A DNA stretch of 64,000 nt from Pseudomonadota bacterium (GCA_018902545.1 JAHIQM010000013.1:50484-114483), one strand, 5' to 3'. Positions 26,425 to 35,336 are shown, counted from the first letter of the stretch. The notes: generated by a model from the letters alone, not told the origin. Made by a program: numbers and translations.

Positions 26425-26797
26425 TCTGCTGAGAAATGGCGGCGCCAAGCGATTGCTGGTGGTTGTCCAGGACCGACGAGTGGCGCCGCGATTCGACCTG
26501 GCCATGGAGGTTTATCTGGTCCAGGAGGGGGCAGAAGGCGGGAAGACCCTGATTCTGGGCCAGACGTCCGCAGAAAAGCTGTGCCATCTTATTGTAGGCA
26601 GCGACCTTGCGGAAGTGGTTTGCGGCGGAATCGAGGACGAGCATTATCAATATCTGACGTGGAAGAAGGTGCGGGTCATAGACAATGTCATCGGTCCGCT
26701 GGAGTGGGTTTTGGGGCGCTGGAGAGAAGGGCGTCTGCAACCGGGGGATATTTTCGATCACTGTGGCGGCGAGTCAGTCCAGGGTCTGTCCGCCTAG
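26408..26797 (+). CDS. NifX/NifB-like cofactor-binding domain protein
   Basis: A 129-residue soluble protein that starts inside the last codons of the sigma-54 activator (17-base overlap), so the two are one transcript. The fold pattern resembles the dinitrogenase FeMo-cofactor biosynthesis (NifX/NifY/NifB C-terminal) family: a first strand RLLVVVQDRRVAPRFDLA with the VAPRFD motif, a central HLIVGSDLAEVVCGGI with a conserved-looking Cys, and a closing VIDNVIGPLEWVLGRW helix. In this family such domains hold metal clusters or act in unrelated regulation. No nif genes are near; coupling to the PAS activator suggests a regulatory or sensing partner. Family assignment is moderate. Confidence 0.6.
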   Translation: MGWTPDLLRNGGAKRLLVVVQDRRVAPRFDLAMEVYLVQEGAEGGKTLILGQTSAEKLCHLIVGSDLAEVVCGGIEDEHYQYLTWKKVRVIDNVIGPLEWVLGRWREGRLQPGDIFDHCGGESVQGLSA

Positions 26798-26911
26798 CGA
26801 TGATCTCCATGTGCGCCTCGCGGCTGCTCCTGGCATGACAGGCGCGGGCGCGTTTGGTGTCAACTATGCTTTTCGCCGACGTGTCGGCGTTTCAAGGTCA
26901 AGGTGGTGAAA

Positions 26912-27334
26912 ATGAAACAATTCGTGATTTTCGAACACCCTGTGCAGGGCCGGGTTGCCGTGAAGACAGGGTTTTCCTGGCCCGCCTTTTTTCTGGGCGT
27001 GTTCTTGTCCAGCCTGGGTTGCATCGTCTGGTTCATTGCGAACAGATTGTGGCGATTCGCTGCCCTTTGGTTCATTTTTTTCATTGTCTTCATGTTTCTG
27101 GACAACGCAATCCGAACATCTATTCAGGATCCTTCTCTTCAATTCATGTTGCTTGCCTGCCTTTTTTCAGTTTTTTTTCTTGCCAGCATCGCGCCCGCAT
27201 TCAAGGGGAACGAATGGCGATTAAAAAATCTCCCAAACATCGGCTATAGCCCTGTATCTACAGTCCTTGCTGCATCAGCCTCCGCAGCTTTGAAAAATGT
27301 GGAGTCAGGACTGCGTCCATCTCCTGAATCTTAA
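26912..27334 (+). CDS. DUF2628 family membrane protein
   Basis: A 140-residue membrane protein of the DUF2628 type: an N-terminal FVIFEHP...GRVAVKTGFSWPAFFLGVF stretch, a second helix (LWRFAALWFIFFIVFMFLD) and a third (FMLLACLFSVFFLASIAPAF), followed by a conserved NEWRLKNLPNIGY segment and a Ser/Ala-rich tail. Function is unknown; members often have a zinc ribbon in front, absent here. The ATG at 26912 has AAGG eight bases upstream; a GTG at 26903 in the same frame is less well placed. It is followed by the strongest terminator of the window. Confidence 0.82.
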   Translation: MKQFVIFEHPVQGRVAVKTGFSWPAFFLGVFLSSLGCIVWFIANRLWRFAALWFIFFIVFMFLDNAIRTSIQDPSLQFMLLACLFSVFFLASIAPAFKGNEWRLKNLPNIGYSPVSTVLAASASAALKNVESGLRPSPES

Positions 27335-27358
27335 GTTCAGTATCTGCTCATTACTTTG

Positions 27359-27417
27359 ACCGCTATAATGTCCGATGCGACCTCTTCGCGCCGGACATTA
27401 TAGCGGTGTTTTTTTTT
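27359..27417 (+). terminator. Strong Rho-independent terminator
   Basis: A 16-bp perfect stem (ACCGCTATAATGTCCG at 27359-27374, complement at 27392-27407) with a 17-base loop is followed by nine T residues. It separates the DUF2628 gene from the CBS/DASS unit. Confidence 0.93.
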
Positions 27418-27633
27418 GCGTAGACCTCGTTTTCGCTATGAGCCCCGATGACAAGTCGTCGAGGGTGATCATGTCGTGCGTTTTCGCGTTTCGTTTTGTT
27501 TCGTTTCATTATGTTTCATTTTGCTATAGAGCTTGTCGTAAAACGAGTTGACACATTTTTCACAAATGGTTTAGGAGGACTTGTCTTTTAAAAGGAAGAT
27601 AAAATGTACCCAGAGCATAGGAGGGAGACTTAA

Positions 27634-28200
27634 ATGGTGACCAATACGATCGTCCGGGAGTTTATGAAGCCGGTTGAAGAATTTCCGCGCGTCTCACAGG
27701 ATGCGACCTTCAGGGAAGCTGTAGCCGCTTTGGAAAAGGCCCGCGAAGAATTCTCGGCCGGCCGGGGCAAGCAATTCACGTTGCTGGTGGAGGGCGAGAA
27801 AGGGCAGATCATAGGGAAAGTATCCCCTATGGACGTTCTGCGGTGTCTGGAGCCCGGTTACGTCAACGTGATCGACTCCAGCGGACTGCGGTTCAAAGAT
27901 GTGAACTATGTGGTCGAAAGTATGAGGGATAAAATGAAGCTGTGGGCCAAGCCTTTCGATGACTTGTGCCACACCGCCAGCAACCGCAAGGTTCAGGATT
28001 TCATGCGTCGGCCGTCTCAAAGCACAAGGGTCAAGGCCTCCGACTCAATGGACATGGCTTTTCATCATTTTCTGTCTGACCGTCATGATTCCTTGTTTGT
28101 CTCTGATGGTGACACGGTGGTTGGGGTTCTCAAATTTTCGGACGTTTATCGCGCGGTGTCAAAGCAGATCATTGACGTGTGCGTCATGAGCCCAGAATAG
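27634..28200 (+). CDS. CBS-domain protein, first unit
   Basis: This 188-residue protein consists of two CBS motifs: residues about 6-70 (VREFMKPVEEFPRVSQDATFREAVAAL...GQIIGKVSPMDVLRCLEP) and about 125-180 (VQDFMRRPSQSTRVKASDSMDMAF...VVGVLKFSDVYRAV), linked by a helix with KLWAKPFDDLC. CBS pairs bind adenine nucleotides or related ligands. It lies 32 bases before a DASS carrier gene, and the same pairing recurs at 33.8-35.9 kb, so it likely senses energy or ligand state for the carrier. A strong GGAGGGA site precedes the ATG. The 216-base leader upstream has GTTTCRTT-type repeats at 27486-27523 but no clear promoter. Confidence 0.88.
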   Translation: MVTNTIVREFMKPVEEFPRVSQDATFREAVAALEKAREEFSAGRGKQFTLLVEGEKGQIIGKVSPMDVLRCLEPGYVNVIDSSGLRFKDVNYVVESMRDKMKLWAKPFDDLCHTASNRKVQDFMRRPSQSTRVKASDSMDMAFHHFLSDRHDSLFVSDGDTVVGVLKFSDVYRAVSKQIIDVCVMSPE

Positions 28201-28232
28201 CAACAAATTTTTTTCCGCGAGGAGGACTTTTT

Positions 28233-29639
28233 ATGGCTGAATTAGAGGAAAAAGCACCACAACCTCTCAAGATGATACTTATCAAGGGGGCGGCCGCCCT
28301 GGTGCTGGGTCTGCTGATCCTGTTGCTGCCAACCCCGGAGAATCTGCCGCCCGAGGGGCATCGCCTGCTGGCATTGCTGGTCACCGTGGTTTTTCTTTGG
28401 GTAAGTGAGGCTGTTCCCATCGGAACAACCGCTCTGTTTGCTGGCGCTGCCCTGATATTGCTCAATATCACCAATGCGACCAGTGCGTGGGCCCCGTTTG
28501 CGAGCCCAGCGGTCATGTTTGTGCTCATGATCATCATGTTCGGTGTGGTCCTGAACGAGGTCGGACTGGCCAGTCGGATCATGTACTATCTGCTCAAGTT
28601 CGCCGGAACCAAGGTCAAGCGACTCAGTCTCATACTGGCTATTGGCTGTACCATCACGTCATCGGTGTTTCACGACGCAACCATAACGGTTATCATGGTT
28701 TTCGCCTTTGTGCCGGTGTTCATGAGCATGGGCTTAAAGCCGGGCCAAGGGCATCGTCTGCCCATGTTTTTTATGCTACTTATTCCACTTGCTGCCTCGG
28801 CAGGAGGCTTCGGTACCCTGCTCGGCGGCGGCAGAAATCCGCTTGCGATGGAAATTCTGCAGAAATTCAGCGACGGGCAGCTCAAGATCGGATTTTTGGA
28901 ATACATCATCATCCAGTTCCCCATCTGCATCCTGACGGCAGTGACGACTTGGGCCATTCTGTGGATGCTGGTGCGACCCAAGGAGAAAGAACTGTCGGGT
29001 GTCAACCTGCCTGATCCCGGTCCCATGAGCACAGCGGAACGGGGCGTGCTGATTATTTTTATCATCACGTTTGTGCTCTGGTTTGCCGGAGACCTGACCG
29101 GCTGGCATTACAGTGTTCCGGCGGCCATGGCCATTTTGGCCTTTTGCGCACCCGGTTGGATCAGCTTCAGAACCATCTGCGACAAATTCCCCTGGGAATC
29201 CTGGATCGTCTTTGGTGCCGGCGTGTCCCTGGGCGTGGCCATGCTGGACAGCGGCGCTGGCCGTTATCTGGCCGAAGTGCTGCTTCCTCTCCTGGATGGA
29301 CAGAATCAGTTTGTCGTGTATTTCGGCATGGGCTTTTTCGGGTCTTTCCTGTCGAGCATGATGAGCAACTCGGCCGCAGTGGCCCTGATGCTGCCCATCA
29401 CCCTGCCCATGGCAGAAATGATGAACATGGCTCCGCAGACTGTGGCCATGCTCGCGCCCATGACCACGTCCTTCATCATGCTGGTCATTGGTTGCCCGCC
29501 CACAATCATCGCCTACAGCACGGGCTACTTCAGTCAGGTACAGTTCATCAAGGTCGCCGTACCGTGGTGTATCACCCTGCTGCTCGTCTGTGTTCTCAGC
29601 ATGATGGTGTACTGGCCGCTGATCGGCTTTACGGATTGA
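28233..29639 (+). CDS. DASS/SLC13 family anion symporter, first unit
   Basis: A 468-residue inner-membrane carrier of the divalent anion:Na+ symporter family, whose substrates include dicarboxylates and sulfate. About eleven to twelve hydrophobic segments are seen. Family landmarks: LLPTPENLPPEGHRLLALL near the N-terminus, VFLWVSEAVPIGTTAL, the C-terminal SNT-type motif as MSNSAAVALMLPITLP, and GCPPTIIAYSTGYF. The first SNT position is instead SSVFHDATIT. GAGGAGGA precedes the ATG; the longer frame to 28179 is rejected. It is coupled to the CBS gene upstream. Sulfate uptake would suit a sulfate reducer but is inference. Confidence 0.9.
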   Translation: MAELEEKAPQPLKMILIKGAAALVLGLLILLLPTPENLPPEGHRLLALLVTVVFLWVSEAVPIGTTALFAGAALILLNITNATSAWAPFASPAVMFVLMIIMFGVVLNEVGLASRIMYYLLKFAGTKVKRLSLILAIGCTITSSVFHDATITVIMVFAFVPVFMSMGLKPGQGHRLPMFFMLLIPLAASAGGFGTLLGGGRNPLAMEILQKFSDGQLKIGFLEYIIIQFPICILTAVTTWAILWMLVRPKEKELSGVNLPDPGPMSTAERGVLIIFIITFVLWFAGDLTGWHYSVPAAMAILAFCAPGWISFRTICDKFPWESWIVFGAGVSLGVAMLDSGAGRYLAEVLLPLLDGQNQFVVYFGMGFFGSFLSSMMSNSAAVALMLPITLPMAEMMNMAPQTVAMLAPMTTSFIMLVIGCPPTIIAYSTGYFSQVQFIKVAVPWCITLLLVCVLSMMVYWPLIGFTD

Positions 29640-29665
29640 CGCCACGATTGAAATAATAATCTTAC

Positions 29666-29691
29666 GGGGGCCCTTGGCGGCCCCCTTTTTT
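29666..29691 (+). terminator. Rho-independent terminator of the first CBS/DASS unit
   Basis: Stem GGGGGCC/GGCCCCC (29666-29672, 29679-29685) with a 6-base loop followed by six T residues. Confidence 0.88.
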
Positions 29692-30105
29692 GTCCCCTCC
29701 GTGGCCTTGCGCTGCCAAGTCTGGGGATGGGGATGTTTTGTGCATGGCGAGCTTTGCTCTGGACCCACCCTGGAGGGCACTCGTCAGCTTTCACCGCAAA
29801 TGATGCATCATACAAGACGCCACTGCAAAAAGTCGCGAAAGAACCTGAGTGTCATTCCCGCGAAGGCGGGCCATGTCGGGCAATGGCGCGAAATCCATTC
29901 TTTTCAGATAGTTAAAAAAGGCATGGCTCCCCTTCTTCAAGGGGATGGCGACTTTTGCAGTGACGTCATACAATGCCATTTCCAGGTTTGTCATACCGGT
30001 GAAAGCCGGAATCGAGGTCTTAGTGCTTGATTTTACAAAATAGATTCGATTTGGCGAGATACGTTGCGCGCTGTTTTCGGATCGCTAACGTGCCGGGGAG
30101 GTTGC
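29692..30105. other. 414-base intergenic stretch with one dispersed repeat
   Basis: No protein gene is supported. A copy of the genome's short palindromic repeat lies at 29851-29873 (TCATTCCCGCGAAGGCGGG core). A CCCCTT/AAGGGG hairpin is at about 29931-29945. The rest up to the small membrane-protein gene is unremarkable. Confidence 0.5.
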
Positions 30106-30354
30106 ATGATCAACAATAATAATCTGGAAAGCAGGCAGTCAGGAGAAAAAGAGGACGCTGCATCGGGACAGGCAGATAGCGATGCTAATCGGCTCTACGC
30201 AAATCAGAAACCGCTGCACAATCTGCCCAGGGGGAAGAATACCTGGAATCCGGAGTTTCTCAAAATCTGGTGGTTCTGGCCGGCCAGCGCGGCCTTTATC
30301 ATAGTGCTGGCGTACGTCTATCCGTTCATCTGGGACTTTTTCAGCGGGAACTGA
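30106..30354 (+). CDS. small single-helix membrane protein, 82 aa
   Basis: An 82-residue protein with a polar, Asn/Gln/Asp-rich N-terminal half (MINNNNLESRQSGEKEDA...), a WNPEFLKIWWFW amphipathic entry and one membrane helix (PASAAFIIVLAYVYPFIWDFF) near the C-terminus. No family is recognised. GGGGAGG precedes the ATG. It lies downstream of the DASS carrier on the same strand but behind a terminator and a 414-base gap, so separate transcription is likely. It could be an accessory subunit of a membrane complex; nothing in the sequence proves that. Confidence 0.65.
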   Translation: MINNNNLESRQSGEKEDAASGQADSDANRLYANQKPLHNLPRGKNTWNPEFLKIWWFWPASAAFIIVLAYVYPFIWDFFSGN

Positions 30355-30361
30355 GTCGGAT

Positions 30362-30375
30362 GCTTGCATGCAAGC
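30362..30375. repeat. Perfect palindrome GCTTGCATGCAAGC
   Basis: A 14-base uninterrupted palindrome between two convergent genes. No T-tract follows, so it is not an ordinary terminator. Confidence 0.35.
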
Positions 30376-30469
30376 GACTTGGCTGGACCAGGCCGGATCT
30401 TGAAGTACTGACCATGCAGGAATCGTTCATGCCTGAAGAGCAGCGATCAAGCCTTTGCAGATTTGCGGG

Positions 30470-32146
30470 TTAGCCTATTGGAGTCGTTTTCGGACGTGGG
30501 GTCAGGGGAAGTTCAACAGTAAAACATGTGCCCTGGCCTGGCTTGCTCGTCACGAATATCTCGCCGCCGATTCGCTGCAGGATGCCATGACACATGGAAA
30601 GTCCCAGGCCTGCACCCTTGCCTGGAGGCTTGGTGGTGAAAAACGGCTCAAAGAGGCGGTGCATGTTTTCTTCGGGGATGCCGAATCCCGTATCCCGGAT
30701 GGTCAGTACCACGCCTCCCTGTTCGGCCTCGCGGGTGGATATGGTAATGCGTCCTCCTTCGGGCATGGCGTCCATGGAGTTGTTTATCAGGTTCAGCAGC
30801 AATTGGCGCAGCAGCGTCGGTTCGGTGTGCACTACGGGTAGATGCGTGGCCGGTTTTTCCTCGATTTCAATATTCTTCTTGGAAGCTTCGCGCCGTCGCA
30901 GGGTGATGGTGTCGGATACCAGGGCGTTTATGTCCACGTCGCGGATGATGCCGTCGGATTTGCCACCAAAGCTCAGAAGTTTGAGGGTAATTTCCCGGCA
31001 ACGGCCGATCTGTGTCGTGATCTGACGCAGTGAATCCCGTAGTTCATTGCTTCCGGGGACATCCTGCAGGGCGTCGCGCTTGAGGATGTCCTGCATCCAC
31101 CCCGCCTCCTCTCCAATGATCGCCAGCGGGTTGTTAACCTCATGGGCGATGCCTACGCCAAGCTGGCTGATGGCGTCGAGCTTCTGGACCTGGAGTTGGT
31201 GGTCAGCCAGTAGTGTCCGTTCTTCTTCGATCCGCGTTTGGATGCGGCTGGTTCTTCGGGCCGAAAGAGCCACTGAAGCCGCTAGAAGTGCCAGGCCGAC
31301 AATCCCAAAGACTGCAAAGCGCTTGATCCAGGTTTCGTGGGCCTGCAGTATCTCCCGCTCGTCGCGTTGTGCGACCAGAATCCAGTCCGGGTTGGCTGTA
31401 ATCGGCGTCACGGCATACCACATGTGCGTTCCTTTCCATTCACGAGTCCGGATGATGCCAGCTTCCGGCTGTTCCAGAATCAATTGCTCATCCGTCACGT
31501 CCAGGATGCCTCCATGCATGACGGACCTCGTTTGCAATACCCCGCTTCGATTGACGAGGAAAACCTCTCCAGTGCGTCCGAAACGAACCTTGTCCAGGGT
31601 GGAACTGAATTCAACCGCATTGGCCGACAGGTAAACAGCTTGTCCTGTCCCCGCAGTTTTGGCGACTATGAAAAAGTGTGCAGGCCCGTTTGCTGGTGTG
31701 TGAACTCCGGTCATGACGATGCTTCGCTGTCGGCCTTCAGACACAAAACCAGAGGACAGCGCCTCCTCCGGAAGTTCCGCTGGAGAGCCGCTGGAAAAGA
31801 TGTTCGTGCCGTTCTCATCGACGACGGCCATGCCCTCAATCCAGCCGTGAGCAGTCTTGGTTTTTGCGAAAAATGAATCAATTGAATCGAAGTTCTGGGA
31901 ATCGTGGATGGTGTCGAATGCGTCGAGGGTGGACAGCGCGGATTGCAGTCTGGACTGCACTTCGCGGGCGTACGCCTCGGCGTGAAACTGGATCTCTTCG
32001 GATGCGACCCTGCGGTATTCGTGCTCGGCACCTGCAAGAGCGAAGAATAAAGCTCCAGCGGCCACCAGAAATGCCGGAATGGCTGAAGACAGAATGATGG
32101 TTCGAGTCAGACGTTTTTGCGTCTGTTGGAGTCGCTGGCGAAGCAT
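30470..32146 (-). CDS. membrane sensor histidine kinase
   Basis: A 558-residue sensor kinase. Membrane helices at about 16-40 and 276-298 enclose a periplasmic Cache-type sensor of about 235 residues ([19 protein letters not shown] is the typical Cache end). The cytoplasmic part has the H-box [12 protein letters not shown] with His335, then HATPase boxes N ([13 protein letters not shown]), G1 (IRDTGFGIP), F ([10 protein letters not shown]) and G2 (GAGLGLSM). No HAMP domain is obvious. It is the last gene of the minus-strand set after two response regulators and a DASS/CBS pair, so it probably phosphorylates those regulators. AAGGAG precedes the ATG. Confidence 0.93.
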   Translation of the reverse strand: MLRQRLQQTQKRLTRTIILSSAIPAFLVAAGALFFALAGAEHEYRRVASEEIQFHAEAYAREVQSRLQSALSTLDAFDTIHDSQNFDSIDSFFAKTKTAHGWIEGMAVVDENGTNIFSSGSPAELPEEALSSGFVSEGRQRSIVMTGVHTPANGPAHFFIVAKTAGTGQAVYLSANAVEFSSTLDKVRFGRTGEVFLVNRSGVLQTRSVMHGGILDVTDEQLILEQPEAGIIRTREWKGTHMWYAVTPITANPDWILVAQRDEREILQAHETWIKRFAVFGIVGLALLAASVALSARRTSRIQTRIEEERTLLADHQLQVQKLDAISQLGVGIAHEVNNPLAIIGEEAGWMQDILKRDALQDVPGSNELRDSLRQITTQIGRCREITLKLLSFGGKSDGIIRDVDINALVSDTITLRRREASKKNIEIEEKPATHLPVVHTEPTLLRQLLLNLINNSMDAMPEGGRITISTREAEQGGVVLTIRDTGFGIPEENMHRLFEPFFTTKPPGKGAGLGLSMCHGILQRIGGEIFVTSKPGQGTCFTVELPLTPRPKTTPIG

Positions 32147-32279
32147 GGACTCTCCTTACTGGAGGCCTGCCGGAGTTCGAGAGTCGTGTGCTTCACGGCT
32201 TAGTCTCGGCGTCGGCAATAGTGGTGCGCTCATCCTGGGTCGGGGCAGAGGGGGCATGGTATAATGCCGGAAATTGAGC

Positions 32280-32322
32280 AACACCGCTTCCCTTCGGCGC
32301 ATAACCTCAGGGAAGCGGTGTT
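32280..32322. other. 13-bp hairpin between regulator and kinase genes
   Basis: AACACCGCTTCCC pairs with GGGAAGCGGTGTT around a 17-base loop. Neither strand has a T-tract, so it may be an mRNA stabiliser or attenuator lowering kinase expression relative to the regulators rather than a terminator. Confidence 0.5.
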
Positions 32323-32341
32323 GGAAACATATTGGTACAAA

Positions 32342-32788
32342 TTAGAACCGGATTTGCTTTTCCATCCTGTCCAGAAGAGAGCGCTCCTCGGCCTTGCGCA
32401 AGCGTTCGTCACGCTCTTTCTTGACTTTGAAAGCCTCCTGAATCTTAACCACCAGGTATTCGTACTCACAGGGTTTCATAAGATAGTCGTAGGCACCAAG
32501 GCGCATGCCTTCCACGGCGGAAGACACGTCTCCATGTCCGGTGAGCATGATAACCTCTGTGCCGATATGTCTGCCCCGGATTTCCGAAAGAGTTTCAAGG
32601 CCGCTCATGCCTGGCATCTGGATGTCCAGGACGACGACATCTATCGCCCCCTCGGACAGTGTTTCCAGAGCGTCCAGGCCTGAACCAGCCTCGGCGACTT
32701 CATACCCGGTTTCTTTCAGGCGTTTGGCCAGGGTGTTGCGGAATGGTTCTTCGTCGTCAACGAGCAGTAACTTGGGAAAGCTGTCCAT
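32342..32788 (-). CDS. response regulator, tandem copy 1
   Basis: A 148-residue single-domain response regulator. The receiver is complete: acidic pair D11-D12, phosphoacceptor D55 (VVVLDIQMPG), Thr in EVIMLTGHGD and Lys in YLMKPCEYEYL. It ends in a charged helix of about 30 residues (KKERDERLRKAEERSLLDRM) and has no DNA-binding domain. The neighbour at 33229 is a close paralogue with the same length and tail. Such receiver-only proteins act through protein contact. AAGGAGG precedes the ATG. Confidence 0.93.
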   Translation of the reverse strand: MDSFPKLLLVDDEEPFRNTLAKRLKETGYEVAEAGSGLDALETLSEGAIDVVVLDIQMPGMSGLETLSEIRGRHIGTEVIMLTGHGDVSSAVEGMRLGAYDYLMKPCEYEYLVVKIQEAFKVKKERDERLRKAEERSLLDRMEKQIRF

Positions 32789-33228
32789 CTTATCCTCCTT
32801 TGACCTGCAGTGGCGAGCAGTCTCGGTTGAGGGTGATTTATGATATCATATTTCTTTTTATACCAAAGACGCCTGAAGTTCAATGTTTTTGGTCCGTGTG
32901 CTTATCCTCCTTGACCTCGGTTCCTCTGCCGCCAAACGCTTCTGCGTTCAGCAGATCAGTACTCCACCAAGGGCGAATGCCAGGAGGGTCAGGTCAAGGG
33001 CTGGCAATCTTTGAGACTCAACACGGGATGAACGCCTCTGCTTTAACGCAATGATTTTCGTCCGTGTATCTCTGTTTCGAGTACGTAAGTGCTGCTTTGC
33101 CCCTCTGGACGTCATGGGATTGAGGATAATAATGAAAAGGGCCGGGGAGGAGCCTCTTTCCCGGCCGGTCTGATCAGGTTCCAAGGTTCATATATAAGCG
33201 CAACGATAGCTTATGCGAGTGTGTCGCC
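32789..33228. other. 440-base gap between duplicated regulators
   Basis: The bases just upstream of copy 1 (AGGAGG, then a GCAGTGGCGAGCAGTCTC block) match those upstream of copy 2 (GCGGTGGCGGGCAGTCTC), so the duplication included the leader. A terminator for copy 2 lies at 33140-33166. No protein gene is supported; the remaining sequence shows nothing else clear. Confidence 0.5.
33132..33166 (-). terminator. Terminator after response regulator copy 2
   Basis: GGCCGGG (33140-33146) pairs with CCCGGCC (33160-33166); on the minus strand TTTTCATTATTA follows. Confidence 0.7.
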
Positions 33229-33672
33229 CTAAGTCCAATTTTTTTGCAACTTGTCGAGCAGTGCTCGTTCTTCAGCCTTGCGCAACCTTTCGTCGCGTTC
33301 TTTCTTGATCTTGTAGGCCTCCTGAATTTTTACCACGAGGTACTCATACTCACATGGTTTCATCAGATAATCATAGGCGCCCAGGCGCATGCCTTCCACG
33401 GCTGAGGACACATCGCCGTGTCCAGTCAGCATGATGACTTCTGTGCCGATATGCTTGTCCCGGATTTCGGAAAGAGTTTCCAGGCCGCTCATGCCCGGCA
33501 TCTGGATGTCCAGGACGATGACATCGATGGTCTTTTCGGCCAGCGTGTCCAGAGCGTCCATGCCCGAGCCAGCTTCAGCGACTTCGTACCCGGTCTCGCT
33601 CAGGCGCTTGGCCAGGGTGTTGCGAAAGGGCTCTTCGTCGTCAACGAGCAGTAACTTGGGGAAGCTATCCAT
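33229..33672 (-). CDS. response regulator, tandem copy 2
   Basis: A 147-residue receiver-only protein nearly identical to copy 1; differences are conservative and scattered. Receiver residues are the same (DD near 11, D55 in VIVLDIQMPG, Lys in YLMKPCEYEY), as is the charged helical tail. The ATG at 33672 was chosen over a TTG at 33675 because AAGGAGG is correctly spaced and copy 1 starts identically. It follows the DASS gene by about 130 bases on the same strand. Confidence 0.93.
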   Translation of the reverse strand: MDSFPKLLLVDDEEPFRNTLAKRLSETGYEVAEAGSGMDALDTLAEKTIDVIVLDIQMPGMSGLETLSEIRDKHIGTEVIMLTGHGDVSSAVEGMRLGAYDYLMKPCEYEYLVVKIQEAYKIKKERDERLRKAEERALLDKLQKNWT

Positions 33673-33778
33673 CAAATCCTCCTTTGAATTGCGGTGGCGG
33701 GCAGTCTCTGTTCAGGGTGACTCGTGATTTAATATATTAACATACATCGGTGTTGCCGAAAATTCAATGATTTTGGGA

Positions 33779-33796
33779 GGGGGCCTTGCGGCCCCC
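33779..33796. terminator. Hairpin after the second DASS gene
   Basis: GGGGGCC/GGCCCCC with a 4-base loop, 7 bases beyond the carrier stop on the minus strand. The minus-strand flank is TCCCAAAA with no T-run, so partial read-through into the regulator genes is likely. Confidence 0.45.
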
Positions 33797-33802
33797 CGTG
33801 AT

Positions 33803-35272
33803 TTATTGCCCGAACCCGATCATCGGCCAGTAGATGAGCATGCTGGCTACGGCAATTGCCAGCAAGATCAGACACCAGGGGATGGCGACCTTGCAGAATT
33901 CCACCTGGTTGAAATAGCCCGTGCTGTAAGCGATGATTGTCGGCGGGCAGCCGATGACCAGCATGATGAAGGATGTGCTGATGGGGGAGAGCATGCCCAC
34001 CGCTTCAACACTCATGTTCATCAATCCTGCCATGGGCAGGGTGATGGGCAGACTTAAGGCCACGGCGGCGGAGTTGCTCATCATGCTGGACAGAAAGGAG
34101 CCGAACAGGCCCATGCCGTAGTAGGTGACGAAGGCATTGTGGCCCTCCAGCATGGGCAGCAGGGCTTCAGCCAGATACTGTCCCAGGCCGGACTTGAGCA
34201 TGGCTGAGCCCAAGGAGACGCCGGAACCGAAGACGATCCAGGATTCCCAGGGGAACTTGTCGCAGATGGTCTTGAAGGAGACCCATCCCGGCGCGCAGAA
34301 ACCGGCCAAGGCCAGAGCCGCGACGACGGTCAGATGCAGACCGGTCAAGTCGCCCAGGAACCAGAGCACGAAGGCTGCGCCAAATACCAGAGAGACGCCG
34401 ATCTCGGCGGTGCTCATCTTGGGCATTGCTTCGATCTTGGCTTCGGCGGGCAGGGACACTTCCTTGGGCCTGAAGATCAGGTAGCACACCGCCCAGGTGG
34501 CGACAGCTGTCAAGAGACAAAGGGGGAAGTTGATCATCATGTACTTCAGGAAGCCGATGTCCAGGGCAACGCCCGTTGTTTCCAGCACATATTTGGAGGT
34601 GATGTCCACAGCCAGAGGGCATCGACCGCCGCCGAGCAGCGTGCCGAAGCCGCCGGCTGATGCGGACAGCGGGATCAGGATGATGAAGAATTTGCTCAGA
34701 TTGTTGCTCTTGTTCGGGGTGATGCCCATGGCGGTGAAAATGGGCAGGATGGCGAAGAGCATGATGATGGTAATGGTCGCGTCATGAAAAATCGAAGACA
34801 AGATGGTGCTGCTGACTGCAATGAAGAAGCTCAGCTTTTTTACGTTGGTACCGGCGACCTTGAGGATCAGGTACAAGAGGCGCTTGGCCAAGCCGACTTC
34901 ATTCAAGACCACGCCGAACATGATGATCATCATGACGAACATGACCGCCTGGTTGGCGTATGGCGACCAGGCGTCGGCCGTATTGGTGACCTTGAAGGCG
35001 ATCATGGCTGCCGTGGCCAGCAGGGCGGTGATGCCAATGGGAATGGCTTCGGATACCCAGAGGAAAACAACGGGCAGCAGGATGGCGGCCAGGCGGTGAC
35101 CTTCAATTGGAAGGTTTTCAGGCGTGGGCAACATCATGATAAGGATGCCGATGCCGAGCGCGATGAGCAATTTGATGGTCATGACCTTGCCGGACTGGGT
35201 CGGACCCTGGGGCTCTTCTTCATGCATGAGGAGCTCGTCGGGGGAAGTATCACGCACGTCTTGTGCACTCAT
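33803..35272 (-). CDS. DASS/SLC13 family anion symporter, second unit
   Basis: A 489-residue paralogue of the carrier at 28233. It shares LLPTPENLP-type (MMLPTPENLPIEGHRLA) and VFLWVSEAIPIGITAL segments, SSIFHDATIT at the first SNT position, GGFGTLLGGGRCPLAVDI, CDKFPWESWIVFGSGVSLG and MSNSAAVALSLPITLP. It has a polar N-terminal extension of about 30 residues (DVRDTSPDELLMHEEEPQGP) not present in the first copy. AAGGAG precedes the ATG. It follows the second CBS gene by about 64 bases, making a CBS-DASS-regulator-regulator-kinase order under the sigma-54-type promoter at 36010. Confidence 0.9.
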   Translation of the reverse strand: MSAQDVRDTSPDELLMHEEEPQGPTQSGKVMTIKLLIALGIGILIMMLPTPENLPIEGHRLAAILLPVVFLWVSEAIPIGITALLATAAMIAFKVTNTADAWSPYANQAVMFVMMIIMFGVVLNEVGLAKRLLYLILKVAGTNVKKLSFFIAVSSTILSSIFHDATITIIMLFAILPIFTAMGITPNKSNNLSKFFIILIPLSASAGGFGTLLGGGRCPLAVDITSKYVLETTGVALDIGFLKYMMINFPLCLLTAVATWAVCYLIFRPKEVSLPAEAKIEAMPKMSTAEIGVSLVFGAAFVLWFLGDLTGLHLTVVAALALAGFCAPGWVSFKTICDKFPWESWIVFGSGVSLGSAMLKSGLGQYLAEALLPMLEGHNAFVTYYGMGLFGSFLSSMMSNSAAVALSLPITLPMAGLMNMSVEAVGMLSPISTSFIMLVIGCPPTIIAYSTGYFNQVEFCKVAIPWCLILLAIAVASMLIYWPMIGFGQ

Positions 35273-35336
35273 GGAAGTTCTCCTTGTCTGTCAGAATGTT
35301 TGATCTTGATGAGCTTCAGTTGCTGATGTCGCCGCA

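Noticed and set aside
27486..27523. GTTTCGTT/GTTTCATT tandem words as a CRISPR or operator array
   Set aside because: Units are only 8-10 bases with no spacers; probably simple-sequence slippage in the leader.
27545..27565. TTGACAC-N4-TTCAC before the first CBS gene as a sigma-54 promoter or a -35 box
   Set aside because: Both key dinucleotides (GG, GC) are changed, and no TATAAT-like -10 lies at proper spacing.
30049..30067. Sigma-54-like TTTGGCGAGATACGTTGC upstream of the 82-aa membrane protein
   Set aside because: The GG-to-GC distance is 11 bases instead of 10, and sigma-54 promoters rarely tolerate this; not listed as a promoter.
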